Source: Lachnospiraceae bacterium oral taxon 096
GTDB lineage: Bacteria; Bacillota; Clostridia; Lachnospirales; Lachnospiraceae
DNA: 64,000 bases
Direction of reading: 5' to 3'
NCBI GenBank assembly: GCA_018141845.1
Contig: CP073340.1
Location: 769,001 to 833,000 of the forward strand
Below the pieces are notes generated by a model. It worked only from the letters and a program-made list of their open reading frames with translations, was not told where the DNA came from and did no database searches. Made by a program: the position numbers and the translations under genes. This document shows, piece after piece, positions 33,513-42,552 of this stretch; position 1 is the stretch's first letter, and every line of letters begins with the position of its first letter.

Positions 33513-34901
33513 TTACTTCAAATGCTGTTTTTTAGAATAAAAATAGGCAACAATCGGCAGTACAACATAACCGATAAGCATTGCAATAATGGCGTACCAG
33601 TTCAGGCTCTCTGTGCCATTGGCGTTGCTCAAAGAAAACTGACCCTTCCAGTTAAACTTATAGAGAAGGATAAGGGTGAGCACCACAGAAAGTGCGGGAA
33701 AAATAACATCGGTGATGACATTTTTTTGGGCATCGATAATGTCTTCTTTTTGTTTTCCCAAGAAGAAGACAATGACACTGAGTGGCACAATAATAAATTG
33801 TGCAAATCGTGCAATAGAGCTAATAATCATAATTCCTTGCATATCATAGCGAAAGGACATTGGAATGATAATAGCAAGTGCCGCTGTGAGGATAAACGCA
33901 TTTAGAGGAATATCTTTACTATTGCGCTTTGCAAATATTGAAGGCATGATGCCATCTTTTGCCATGGCCTCACAAACTCTAGGTGTATGAAAGGAGGCTG
34001 CTACATTGATACCAAACATAGAAACAAGTGCACCGAGGACAATAATTCCCTTAATGAGTCGGTTGTGAAATACGGCTGCAAGGACAACCACATCTTTTGA
34101 AGTGACCAGTGCCACAGGATTAATCATCATAGCAACAAAGACAATGCCAAAGTAGATGGCAGCAATGATGCCAATGGCCAGAGGGATTGCTCTTGGTAAA
34201 TTTTTTTCTGGATTTTCCATATCACTTGCACCAGAGGCCACACTCTCAAATCCTGTAAATGCGTAAAAGGCAGAAATAACAGCAGTGACAAATATTGTCG
34301 AATTCATTTTGGAAATAAATGCCTTGCCAGAGGCATCGGTGAGAGCATCAATTTCGTGCATATGATTTTGACCAGTAGTGACAATAATGATAAAACCAGC
34401 AATAATCGTGATCCCCAGTGCAGCCATTTTTCCAATGGTGGAGAGATTGCTAATGATTGTCAAGAAGGCAGTGCCCTTTAAATTAATAAAAAGTAAAATG
34501 AGCATCAAAACCAAAAAGCCTATGGTGACTTGGATAGAATCTTTGTCATTCAGTCCGAGAATAGAGAGGACATTTTTAACCACACCGGTTGCCATTACAC
34601 CCCAGGCAATTCCTGAGGAGACAAAGCGAGTTACACCAATAAATAGACCAGCATTGTCACCAAAGGCTGCCTTGGTGTAGGAGTAGGCAGCACCATTTCT
34701 GACAACATATTTGCTGGCTGCAGCAAAGGTGACAGCTAAGACAGCAGCAAATATGGCAGCACAGATGTAGATAAATGGTGCAAAACTTCCAGCTTGCTTA
34801 CTCACACCGCCGGGAGAAAGAAAAATTCCTGTTCCAATAATGGAATTGATGGTCAAAAATACAATGGACCAAAAGGTCATTTTTTTTGTTGAATTATTCA
34901 T
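33513..34901 (-). CDS. APC-family amino acid permease
   Basis: This 462-residue transporter has about twelve membrane segments. It has the APC N-terminal motif FLTINSIIGTGIFLSPGGVS and the conserved FTGFESVASGASDMENPEKNLPRAI. The paired C26 hydrolase suggests a gamma-glutamyl compound, GABA, glutamate or polyamine as cargo, but that is inference. The start at 34901 has GGAGGG 7 nt upstream, and it overlaps the preceding gene by 8 nt. Confidence 0.92.
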   Translation of the reverse strand: MNNSTKKMTFWSIVFLTINSIIGTGIFLSPGGVSKQAGSFAPFIYICAAIFAAVLAVTFAAASKYVVRNGAAYSYTKAAFGDNAGLFIGVTRFVSSGIAWGVMATGVVKNVLSILGLNDKDSIQVTIGFLVLMLILLFINLKGTAFLTIISNLSTIGKMAALGITIIAGFIIIVTTGQNHMHEIDALTDASGKAFISKMNSTIFVTAVISAFYAFTGFESVASGASDMENPEKNLPRAIPLAIGIIAAIYFGIVFVAMMINPVALVTSKDVVVLAAVFHNRLIKGIIVLGALVSMFGINVAASFHTPRVCEAMAKDGIMPSIFAKRNSKDIPLNAFILTAALAIIIPMSFRYDMQGIMIISSIARFAQFIIVPLSVIVFFLGKQKEDIIDAQKNVITDVIFPALSVVLTLILLYKFNWKGQFSLSNANGTESLNWYAIIAMLIGYVVLPIVAYFYSKKQHLK

Positions 34902-35634
34902 CTTTTTTCCCTCCAGCGGTGACAATGAGAGCAGAAAAGATCAGATTCATTTTGGCTACGCTTTTGTGAAGCATTTCAGGATGCCATTGAATAGCTATCA
35001 GAAATGGATAATCTCTGTGTTCAATGGCTTCAATGATGCCATCACTTGTCCTTGCAGTTACAGCTAAACCTTTGCCGACTTCTTTTACTGCTTGATGGTG
35101 GAATGAATTTGTTAGTAGTTTCTCTTCTTTAAAAATCTCAAATAGTTTTGAATTTCTTTCAATCGTTACGGTGTGTGTTGGAAGCTGAGGATTCTTTGCC
35201 TGATTGTGCATAATTACCTTGTTTTCAAAATCACTTAAATCTTGATAGAGTGACCCACCAAAGTAAGTGTTAATGATTTGAATTCCTCGACAAATTCCAA
35301 GAATAGGCTTATTTTCTTCCATTGCGTATTGAATTAATTGAAAATCAAATTGATCTCGCTGTGGAAAAGTTTCTCCTAATTTTGGAGATGGTTCTTCGTT
35401 GTAATTTAGTGGTGAGACATCTTGTCCACCGGAGAGAAGAATGGCATCGACAGCTCGAACCTGTTCTCTGACAATTTCTTTATCTTCATTCAATGGAATC
35501 ATCAATGGAATGCCTCCATTTTGGACAACAGAATCAATGTAATCATCATTGACATAGGCACGGTGATAGCCAGCAAAATTTCCAGAACTGTCGGTGATGA
35601 TATTTCCAGAGATTCCAATGATTGGTTTTTTCAT
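34894..35634 (-). CDS. Gamma-glutamyl-GABA hydrolase family peptidase (C26, PuuD-like)
   Basis: This 246-residue class I glutamine-amidotransferase-fold hydrolase has the nucleophile cysteine in ILGICRGIQIINTYFGG and the catalytic His-Glu in IAIQWHPEM. Relatives remove glutamate from gamma-glutamyl-GABA or other gamma-glutamyl amides. The start at 35634 has AAAGGAG 8 nt upstream. The 3' end overlaps the permease start, giving a coupled import-and-hydrolysis unit. Confidence 0.92.
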   Translation of the reverse strand: MKKPIIGISGNIITDSSGNFAGYHRAYVNDDYIDSVVQNGGIPLMIPLNEDKEIVREQVRAVDAILLSGGQDVSPLNYNEEPSPKLGETFPQRDQFDFQLIQYAMEENKPILGICRGIQIINTYFGGSLYQDLSDFENKVIMHNQAKNPQLPTHTVTIERNSKLFEIFKEEKLLTNSFHHQAVKEVGKGLAVTARTSDGIIEAIEHRDYPFLIAIQWHPEMLHKSVAKMNLIFSALIVTAGGKKDE

Positions 35635-36030
35635 AAAATCAACTCCTTTTCTATTCAACATACAAAACCTATATAATATATAGTATTTTCAGTATAGCAA
35701 TAAAAAATAGGGAAAGCAAGCGAATTTGAAAATAGTTCAATTTTTTTATAAAGCTTGTATAATAAAGGAAGAGAGTGTGGAAGAGAATCGGTGAGGTATA
35801 AAAATTACAGCAATTCAAGAAAGGAAAAGGAATCCCGTCTTCCGTCGAAGTACTATGAAAGTTCCGACGTTTTAAATTTCTAATAAACCATTTGATTTTG
35901 CGCAATTCTTTTAAACCCTTTATTTTAAAGGCTTTTCTTACATAAAAGGGGATGTGAAATAAGTCCCTAAAAGAAATAGGACCATTCGTTCATGCGAAAG
36001 GTCCTACTTTTGTGGTAAAATTAACTTGCA
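35635..36030. other. Intergenic region before IS1182: no gene seen
   Basis: This 396-bp stretch holds the upstream region of the peptidase gene, a 47-bp relic of an IS1634 left end, and a hairpin TAGGACC/GGTCCTA (35977-36006) followed by CTTTT, probably shielding the IS1182 transposase from outside transcription. No coding stretch is supported. Confidence 0.6.
35833..35879 (+). repeat. Solo left end of the IS1634-family element
   Basis: This 47-bp segment (CCCGTCTTCCGTCGAAGTAC onward) is repeated with one internal mismatch at 38212-38257, where it is the left end of the intact IS1634 element. No transposase follows this copy. Confidence 0.8.
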
Positions 36031-37605
36031 ATGAAAAATTTACCCAACACTTATTGTAATTCAAAACAAGGATATTTACCACTGTTTTTTTCAGATTGTT
36101 TGGATCTGCTGGATCCTGTTTTAACATTTGACAGATTGATAGGAGGAATCGATTTAAACAAGTATCTGACGGATATTCCGGAGTACACAACCGGACGACG
36201 CAGATATAATCCGGTCAACATGTTAAAAACAGTACTTTTCGGATTTATGACTAGCGGTTACTGCTCTCTGAGAAAACTGGAAGACAACTGCAAAGTTAAT
36301 ATCAGGTTCATGTATCTCATGGATAACCGGACTCCATCATACAGAACCTTTGGATATTTCATCAATAAAATACTTAAAGATAAGATTGAAAACATTTTTA
36401 ACGATATCAATCATGCTATCTTTAACGAGGAGCATGTAGATCTGCAACATCTCTACATCGACGGCTCCAAGTTTGAAGCAAACGCAAACAAGTATACCTG
36501 GGTATGGAAGAAGGCTACCGAAAAGTTCCGTTACAAGCTTTACGAAAAAATCACTGCGGAGATTGAGGAAATTAATACAGAAATCGCATGGAGCGGGGTG
36601 CAGATTACAACAAACACAGAGTATTTACCGGATTATTTGAGTGAAATCGCTGAGCAACTAGTACTTTTATGGGAACTGGATACAAGCACATTTGTCTACG
36701 GAAGCGGAAAGCGAAAATCCAAAGAACAGCGTCATTATGAACACTTGACTACTTTCTGTCAGAAACTTCAAGAATACATACAAAAAATTGAAATCTGTGA
36801 TCCTAACCGAAACAGTTACTCTAAAACAGATAACTCCGCTACTTTTATGCGTATCAAAACAGATTACATGGGAAATGATCAGCTTCTGCCGGCATATAAT
36901 GTACAGATTGGTGTAGCAGATGAATATATTGCAGTTGTTGACGTAAACCATTATCGTTCGGATATGGATTGTTTCGTTCCTTTGATGGAGCACTTCAAAC
37001 AAACTTATGGATTCTACCCCAAATATCCTGTGGCATATGCCGGATATGGCTCATACAACAATTATATTTTTTGTGAACAGAACGGCATTGAAAAGTATAT
37101 GAAATTTCCAATGTTTAAAAAGGAAACTAAGGATCGGAAATATCATGAAGATCCATTTCGTGCAGTTAACTTCAGAATTGATGATCAAGGATTCATGAGA
37201 TGTCCTAACGATAAAGTATTCCATTTTTTATGCAGAAAAAATGTGAGGGGAAATCAGTACGGACGCAAGGAAGAACTGTATGAATGCGAAGACTGTAGCG
37301 GATGTCCATATGCAAAGAAATGTAAGAAGACAGATAAGAATCGAACTGTTCGGATCAATCAGGAACTAACTTCCATGCATCAGGAAGTAATCGAAAACCT
37401 AGAAAGTATCCACGGTGCGTTATTACGAATGAACCGTTCGATACAAGCAGAAGGCACTTTCGGAATTATGAAAAGCGACCGTTGGTACAAGAGAATTGTC
37501 CGAAGAGGTATTCATTCAGTCAAACTGGAAGTTTTACTCGTGGCGATAGGCCATAATTTATATAAATATCAGAAAAAAAAGATGAGAAACAGAGCTGCCG
37601 CATAG
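36031..37605 (+). CDS. IS1182-family transposase
   Basis: This 524-residue DDE transposase has an N-terminal DUF772 domain (DLNKYLTDIPEYTTGRRRYN, YCSLRKLEDN, YRTFGYFINKIL), the first catalytic Asp in LYIDGSKFEANANKYTW, and the second in the ADEYIAVVDVNHYRSD region. A zinc-type cysteine cluster (YECEDCSGCPYAKKC) precedes the last motif QAEGTFGIMKSD. The frame is intact. Terminal inverted repeats were not identified with confidence, so the element ends are left open. Confidence 0.92.
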   Translation: MKNLPNTYCNSKQGYLPLFFSDCLDLLDPVLTFDRLIGGIDLNKYLTDIPEYTTGRRRYNPVNMLKTVLFGFMTSGYCSLRKLEDNCKVNIRFMYLMDNRTPSYRTFGYFINKILKDKIENIFNDINHAIFNEEHVDLQHLYIDGSKFEANANKYTWVWKKATEKFRYKLYEKITAEIEEINTEIAWSGVQITTNTEYLPDYLSEIAEQLVLLWELDTSTFVYGSGKRKSKEQRHYEHLTTFCQKLQEYIQKIEICDPNRNSYSKTDNSATFMRIKTDYMGNDQLLPAYNVQIGVADEYIAVVDVNHYRSDMDCFVPLMEHFKQTYGFYPKYPVAYAGYGSYNNYIFCEQNGIEKYMKFPMFKKETKDRKYHEDPFRAVNFRIDDQGFMRCPNDKVFHFLCRKNVRGNQYGRKEELYECEDCSGCPYAKKCKKTDKNRTVRINQELTSMHQEVIENLESIHGALLRMNRSIQAEGTFGIMKSDRWYKRIVRRGIHSVKLEVLLVAIGHNLYKYQKKKMRNRAAA

Positions 37606-37695
37606 ATTCAAAAAAAGAATTTCTATGGGGTAGGGGAACTGCGCTTTTTTTGCGTATGATTTCAGCCATTTATACAAAATAAAGGCAAAAAGGAA

Positions 37696-37729
37696 GATGC
37701 GAAAAAACTCAATCGAGTTTTTTCACATC
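37696..37729 (-). terminator. Intrinsic terminator after the SemiSWEET gene
   Basis: GATGcGAAAAAACTC pairs with GAGTTTTTTCaCATC across an AATC loop. The A/T-rich stem can work on both strands, between the IS1182 gene and the minus-strand SemiSWEET gene. Confidence 0.65.
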
Positions 37730-37754
37730 TCCCTCTTGTATTCATTGCATGGAG

Positions 37755-38018
37755 TTACAAAGCAGTAAGAAAGGTTAAGCCCCCTAAAATTACTCCTGCT
37801 GAATTAGGAATAATGAGAATCCAGTCCTTTTTCGGTTCTTTAGTCCACCCATAAATAACCCAAATCAGGCAAGAAATTGCAGCAAATAACGGTTGAAACG
37901 GTTGCGCTTTGCTCCCTTGTAAATTAGCGTAAATTTGAGGGATATAGGCAACAAAGACAAAAATTCCAAGAAATGCTCCAATAGACCCTACCAAAAGATT
38001 AAGTTTTTGTTTGGTCAT
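37755..38018 (-). CDS. SemiSWEET family transporter
   Basis: This 87-residue membrane protein has three hydrophobic helices and the PQ motif in VFVAYIPQIYANLQGSKAQP, matching bacterial SemiSWEET (half of a eukaryotic SWEET sugar uniporter). SemiSWEETs work as dimers and carry sugars. The conserved tryptophan/asparagine region appears in SCLIWVIYGWTK and IIPNSAGVILG. The start at 38018 has AAAGGAG upstream. It is stranded between two insertion elements. Confidence 0.88.
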   Translation of the reverse strand: MTKQKLNLLVGSIGAFLGIFVFVAYIPQIYANLQGSKAQPFQPLFAAISCLIWVIYGWTKEPKKDWILIIPNSAGVILGGLTFLTAL

Positions 38019-38314
38019 CTGTTTCTCCTTTCTCTTGATACGATTTCTATAAATCATTAAATAATATCGTAAATATCTATTTTTAATAAATCCATGGCGA
38101 TAAATTATAATATTTTTTTATTTTTGTCAAATCCCCATAGCTTCATTGGCATAATCCAAGTCAATCTGTATTATAGCATACTTCATTTTCCTTTTTCAAC
38201 CTTTTTATTCCCGTCTTCCGTCGAAGTACTATGAAAGTTCCGAAGTTTTAAATTCCCATTGTGTGCAATCGATTTTCTAAAACCTAAATAAATCCTGATA
38301 TCTCAACATTTTAA

Positions 38315-38339
38315 GTGCCTTGGTTAAGGCATTTTTTTG
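38315..38339 (+). terminator. Terminator in the IS1634 left end
   Basis: TGCCTT-GGTT-AAGGCA followed by T7. It blocks outside read-through into the transposase gene. Confidence 0.7.
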
Positions 38340-38368
38340 TTGCAAAAAATTTTCATATATGTTATAAT
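38340..38368 (+). promoter_or_regulatory. IS1634 transposase promoter
   Basis: TTGCAA and TATAAT with 17-nt spacing, placed directly after the protective terminator and 35 bp before the start codon. Confidence 0.6.
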
Positions 38369-38403
38369 AATAGTACTTCATAGTACTCTATGGGAGGTGC
38401 TTT

Positions 38404-40158
38404 ATGGCATACTATTTAAGGCGTGAAAAAAAGAAAAATGGAGTCTATCTCCAGATGTATGAATCATATTGGGACAGAGAAAAGAAACAGCCACGTTCAA
38501 GAAACATTGAGTCTTTTGGGTATGTCGAGAAACTTGCATCTGAAGATATGCCCGATCCAGTGGCTTTCTATACTGACTATGTTAATTCAAAAAATGAAGA
38601 GCGTGCCAAAGCTCTTAACGATGAAACGCGCCCACGCTCATTTTCGTCTGCAATCGAAATGAATATAGGGCATTTCATGCTCCACTCACTCATAACAGAA
38701 CTTAATGTTAAAGAGACCATAGATGTCCTTGCTTTACAAATGCGATTCCAATTCTCAGTTTACGATTTAATCAAACAGCTCATCTATGCAAGGGTTATCC
38801 TGCCATGCTCAAAATCCAAGACTGTATCACATGTATTCCCGCATCTTTATAGGGGTGTGCACATTTCAGAAGATCAAGTTTATGACGGCTGCTCTTTTAT
38901 AGGGGAGTCTTATAAAAAATATATAGAACTCTTTAACCATTGCTATGGAGAGCATTACAAAAGAAACTTGCACAATGTATTTTTTGACTGTACCAACTAT
39001 TACTTCGAAATTGACCTCCCAGGTGAGGACAGACAGAAGGGACCATCAAAAGAAAACGGACATTCACCAATTATAGGACAGGCACTGCTTTTGGATGCTG
39101 ACCTTGTTCCCATGGCAATGCAGATGTATCCCGGAAATGAATCAGAAAAACCATATATCAGAAAAATCATTGAAGAAATGAAACAGCGTTATAAGGTGGA
39201 AGGAAAGACCGTACAGGTTGCCGACAAAGGACTTAACTGTGCCAGAAACATTTACTCCGCTGTTAAGGAAGCTAAGGACGGATATATTTTTTCAAAATCA
39301 GTACATGGAAAAAATCTCAGCAATAAAGAAAAACAGTGGCTTTTGCTTGAAAATGATGTAAATGTATTTACAGATTACCATGATGAAAAGGGACATTTGT
39401 TGTTTCGTATTAAGTCCTGCACAGACAGATTTTCATACAGTTTTACTGATACCGATCCTGAAACAGGCGAGGAGATAATCACAAAATTTTCAGTAAAAGA
39501 GAAACGCATTGTTTCTTACAACCCTGACCTTGCAAAAAAGCAGAAGGCTGAAATACAGAAAATGGTAGACAAAGCTGCTAACTACTCAACTTACAAAAAC
39601 TTAGCCAGAGAAGATTTGGGAGATTCAGCAAAATATATAACCATAACAAACAAAGATAAGTCAGGAAAAAATATAAAGCCTTTAATAGAGATTAACCAGT
39701 CTAAAATTGATGAAGATCTTAAATATGCTGGTTATAATCTTATGGTAACCTCAGAGCTTGATATGGAGCCTTTGGATATTTACAGGACATACCATAGTTT
39801 GTGGAAGATAGAGGAGTCTTTCAGAATTACAAAATCATATCTTGATGCACGCCCTGTTTATGCACGAAAAAAAGAAACAATCTATGGGCATTTTTTAATA
39901 TGCTATCTTAGTCTGTTTCTTTTAAGGGTTATGGAAATCAAATGTTTTAAGAACAGAATAAATTCCTATGACTTAATCAACTTTATGCGTGATTTCAGAA
40001 TAGTGGATAGGGGTGACGGAACATATATTAATATTTCAAGGAACCAGGCTGCTAACGAGAAAGTCAAAAAGGAAACTGGTCTTAGCAACCTCGATGCCCT
40101 GTATCTTACTAAAGATGAAGTAGATAATTTCTTCGAAAACTGTATGCTGATTTATTAG
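38404..40158 (+). CDS. IS1634-family transposase
   Basis: This 584-residue DDE-type transposase starts YYLRREKKKNGVYLQMYESYWD and contains NVFFDCTNYYFEID (first Asp region), GNESEKPYIRKIIEEM, VQVADKGLNCARNIYSA (second Asp) and TYHSLWKIEESFRITKSYLDARPVY (Glu). The frame is intact. GGGAGGTG precedes the ATG. Confidence 0.93.
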   Translation: MAYYLRREKKKNGVYLQMYESYWDREKKQPRSRNIESFGYVEKLASEDMPDPVAFYTDYVNSKNEERAKALNDETRPRSFSSAIEMNIGHFMLHSLITELNVKETIDVLALQMRFQFSVYDLIKQLIYARVILPCSKSKTVSHVFPHLYRGVHISEDQVYDGCSFIGESYKKYIELFNHCYGEHYKRNLHNVFFDCTNYYFEIDLPGEDRQKGPSKENGHSPIIGQALLLDADLVPMAMQMYPGNESEKPYIRKIIEEMKQRYKVEGKTVQVADKGLNCARNIYSAVKEAKDGYIFSKSVHGKNLSNKEKQWLLLENDVNVFTDYHDEKGHLLFRIKSCTDRFSYSFTDTDPETGEEIITKFSVKEKRIVSYNPDLAKKQKAEIQKMVDKAANYSTYKNLAREDLGDSAKYITITNKDKSGKNIKPLIEINQSKIDEDLKYAGYNLMVTSELDMEPLDIYRTYHSLWKIEESFRITKSYLDARPVYARKKETIYGHFLICYLSLFLLRVMEIKCFKNRINSYDLINFMRDFRIVDRGDGTYINISRNQAANEKVKKETGLSNLDALYLTKDEVDNFFENCMLIY

Positions 40159-40212
40159 AGTACTATATTTTTAGAGAAACGACGGAAGTCAGGTCCCATA
40201 TGTTAAAGAACT

Positions 40213-40340
40213 GAGAAAACTATAATGCAGAACTTTATCGAAAATCCGATCTACCACCTGTAGATTATGAGATTACCGTAGAGCAGGCACTCATGCTTGT
40301 CAGAAACCAAGGTTATAAAATCAAGTCATCAACTGCATAG
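40213..40340 (+). pseudogene. Short gene remnant beside the IS1634 right end
   Basis: An open stretch closed by TGA at 40212 and ending TAG at 40338 reads ELYRKSDLPPVDYEITVEQA, then LMLVRNQGYKIKSST. The helix-rich, lysine-tailed ending looks like a real C terminus truncated by the insertion. The family was not recognised. The following 40341-40476 shows no gene. Confidence 0.35.
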
Positions 40341-40477
40341 CCTTAACATTTCTAATATTCAATTTTTAAAGTAGCCACCGGAAGATGGCTTATTTGTCGT
40401 GTGCTTAGGGTAATGTATTCCCTCTACTTTTCATTTTCAATCTTCACCTCCCTCCTTGAAAATTTACAAAGAAAAAA

Positions 40478-40500
40478 AACGATAGTTTTTCTTCTATCGT
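40478..40500 (-). terminator. Intrinsic terminator (minus strand)
   Basis: ACGATAG/CTATCGT stem. On the minus strand it is followed by T8, so it would stop transcripts coming from the immunity cluster side. Confidence 0.6.
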
Positions 40501-40687
40501 CTTTGGTAACCATCTTTATGAATTTTTTTATTTTACAAAAAGTAATTTATAATACTATCTTCTTCCATTTTCTGATTTTGGTTCTGCAAGATCCAAAAGG
40601 TGCAACAGTATTCACATGAATAAACTTATATACTTCCCATACTGCTGTTTTAGTTGCTTCATAAATAAAATCCTTTCGTTTGTTGTA

Positions 40688-41088
40688 GGCTCCTCCCACT
40701 ACCCTTGGGTGGTGGGAGGAGCCTTGTAAATTGGTTACACGCATGATATACTATTAATATAGAGAAAACCGTTGGGCTTTAAAGCCGAAGGCACTCTTAG
40801 TAGATTGAAAAGTATATATGAGGTTGTGGCAAAACAAAGCTTGTTGCCATGTAAAATATACTCAAGTAACCGACTGTACGGCATGGGAAACGCTTATCGT
40901 GAGATAACAAAGTACCTGATACAGTTGTATTAGAGCATATCTTTAATACAAAGGGTGTTGTCAACCACCCTACGATGTAACGCCACTTTAGATAACAATA
41001 TCTATTGGGGTTTAAAGGTTGGAGACGTAAGTTGTTACTACGACTGGGTAGTTACAAGCTCATTACTTTTAAGTGATGGGTAGTTGAC
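40688..41088 (+). mobile_element. TnpB-less IS200/IS605-type mini-element with structured interior
   Basis: The left side has a 12-bp stem GGCTCCTCCCAC/GTGGGAGGAGCC with an inner ACCC/GGGT (40688-40723). The right side has CTCATTACTT...AAGTGATGGGTAGTTGAC (about 41060-41088), nearly the same as the right end of the TnpB element at 32966-32996. No open frame lies between. It truncates the gene at 41091, which shows it inserted there. Confidence 0.65.
40760..41060 (+). ncRNA. Candidate structured RNA inside the mini-element
   Basis: Several local stems lie in series: GGCTTTAAAGCC palindrome (40775-40786), GGCAA/TTGCC (40828-40848), CTGTAC..GTAC.ACAG enclosing TTATC-GTGA-GATAA with a GNRA tetraloop (40874-40924), AGGGTG/CACCCT (40952-40971) and TAGATA-ACAA-TATCTA (40989-41004). 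The density of compact stems with tetraloops suggests a folded RNA such as an omega RNA. Its class was not identified. Confidence 0.45.
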
Positions 41089-41090
41089 AT

Positions 41091-41288
41091 GCAAATCCCT
41101 TTATTAAAACAGCATCCTCCGTGAAAAAAACATATTGAACCATTGTCTATAAGATATCTTAAATCAGTTTCACTTTCTTCTTTTGTTATTATTCTAAGAT
41201 ACTCCTCCGAAGGATCAGTCAAGGCATTGTCGAGAAAATATAATGCTTCAAGTTCGGTTCGCATATTACCGCAATCCATATATTTCAT
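41091..41288 (-). pseudogene. Truncated gene at the end of the immunity cluster
   Basis: The first 66 residues (CGNMRTELEALYFLDNALTD, EYLRIITKEESETDLRYLID, CFFHGGCCFNKG) look like a small acidic cytosolic protein. The reading then passes into mini-element sequence and stops 11 codons later. It is unrecognised, but its place in a row of immunity-type genes suggests another immunity protein. Confidence 0.5.
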
Positions 41289-41297
41289 TCCATACTC

Positions 41298-41621
41298 CTA
41301 TTTTAAATCAGTTTTTTTATATCTTCCGGAAACTCTTTCAATATCTGCTGTATATGTTTTTTCAAAAAATATATTAAAATTATCCCATACAGTTTCTGCA
41401 TCAGCTTCTGTAAGTTCAATCTTTAAACGGTATGCTATACCGGTTTTGCATCTTTTCTTTCTTCCTGTTTCATCAGCCTTAAATACCTTTGTACTGCCCT
41501 TATCAAATTCCCAATCCTTATCATTTAGTGTCGGTATCTTTTCAGACAGTATTTCCTTAAACTCAGATATATTGTCAGAAAAATATTTACAAGCTTTTTC
41601 GAAAATTTCTAAATTTTCCAT
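41298..41621 (-). CDS. Unknown small protein in the immunity cluster
   Basis: This 107-residue soluble protein begins ENLEIFEKACKYFSDNISEF and ends in a charged beta-rich half (KTGIAYRLKIELTEADAETVW, VSGRYKKTDLK). There is no signal peptide or membrane segment. I do not recognise the family. It lies 54 nt downstream of the CbrC-family gene on the same strand. A role as an immunity protein is inferred only from the neighbours. Confidence 0.65.
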   Translation of the reverse strand: MENLEIFEKACKYFSDNISEFKEILSEKIPTLNDKDWEFDKGSTKVFKADETGRKKRCKTGIAYRLKIELTEADAETVWDNFNIFFEKTYTADIERVSGRYKKTDLK

Positions 41622-41675
41622 TTTTATTATTCCTTATATGATATTAAATCTGCTCTAATCTCACGATCAAAAATA

Positions 41676-42527
41676 TCAGTCGACATCCACCCACAAATGA
41701 TATTTTTCACAGTGCAAACATCTAAATAAATATCCGCAAATTGATCCGTCTTTTTCCAGATATGCCTCCACATCATTAAACTCTTTTCGTTTATTGTACT
41801 CTTCAAAGACTTCATCTGAAATTCCCATTTCATTCAATTCTTTTGTACCTACACTACCCAGAAATGCACAGTAATCGTTACAACAAGAAAGCCAATATTC
41901 ACCCTGCCAACTCAAATATCCCGGTGTTCTGTGGAACAGTTCATCATTCTTTTCCTCATCAGGTTCAAAATTCCATTCAGTATCTTGAACAAATTCAGCA
42001 TCAAACTTCTTTGCCGCCTCTCCGTTTGAAATACAAACCGGGCAGAGATTTTCTACATTTTCCCTACTGTATGGAGTGGTAGCATAATATACTGTGCTTC
42101 CCTTACCGCAACAAGGACATATCATTGCTTCTCCTTCTATAAATGCTCCTGTACCTATAGGATCCGGATGATATTTGAATTTCGGTAATAATTTTTTGCG
42201 TTTATTTCTTTCAATTTTTTCCTTTGCATTTAACGGTCTTTTTATTGCAAATCTGTCACCATGACTTTTACTTAAATCTTCTAATACTGAGAACTTTTTT
42301 AACTGCTTTTTATCCTTTTTATCATAAATACCCGCATACAGTTTATATACACTCTCCATCATATACAGCTGTTGATAGACATCTACCAACACTTCCATGG
42401 CTTCTTTTTTTGTATGCTTTGACAATCTGTCTGCAAATTCATATAGTGCCAATACACTTTCACTGCTCTCATTTTGTTTTATAAAATTTTCTTTTAAGCT
42501 TATATATTCTTTTAGAAATTCATTCAT
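41676..42527 (-). CDS. CbrC family (UPF0167) protein
   Basis: This 283-residue protein has an N-terminal helical extension of about 115 residues (KENFIKQNESSESVLALYEF) joined to a CbrC domain. The domain opens with LLPKFKYHPDPIGTGAFIEG and carries paired cysteines CPCCGKG and LCPVCISNGEAAKKFDAEF, then CCNDYCAFLG and CLHCEKYHLW. CbrC of E. coli gives tolerance to colicin E2, and family members recur in polymorphic-toxin immunity loci. The extra N-terminal region differs from short CbrC. Confidence 0.85.
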   Translation of the reverse strand: MNEFLKEYISLKENFIKQNESSESVLALYEFADRLSKHTKKEAMEVLVDVYQQLYMMESVYKLYAGIYDKKDKKQLKKFSVLEDLSKSHGDRFAIKRPLNAKEKIERNKRKKLLPKFKYHPDPIGTGAFIEGEAMICPCCGKGSTVYYATTPYSRENVENLCPVCISNGEAAKKFDAEFVQDTEWNFEPDEEKNDELFHRTPGYLSWQGEYWLSCCNDYCAFLGSVGTKELNEMGISDEVFEEYNKRKEFNDVEAYLEKDGSICGYLFRCLHCEKYHLWVDVD

Positions 42528-42552
42528 TAATAATTTCTACCTCTTTCTATAA

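Larger units (their letters stand above)
38212..40193 (+). mobile_element. IS1634-family insertion element
   Basis: Imperfect terminal repeats are visible: CGTCTTCCGTCG at the left and, inverted, CGACGGAAGTCAG at the right (about 40180-40193). One transposase gene fills the element. The 190-nt left lead contains a terminator and then the transposase promoter. The target duplication was not resolved. Confidence 0.8.

Noticed and set aside
35833..40193. Composite transposon bounded by two IS1634 copies
   Set aside because: The left copy is a 47-bp end without transposase and no target duplication was found. It is kept only as a possibility in the findings.
40401..40744. Short open frames on both strands between the IS1634 element and the mini-element
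   Set aside because: They cross terminator and element-end hairpins and encode low-complexity, hydrophobic or hairpin-derived peptides without ribosome sites.
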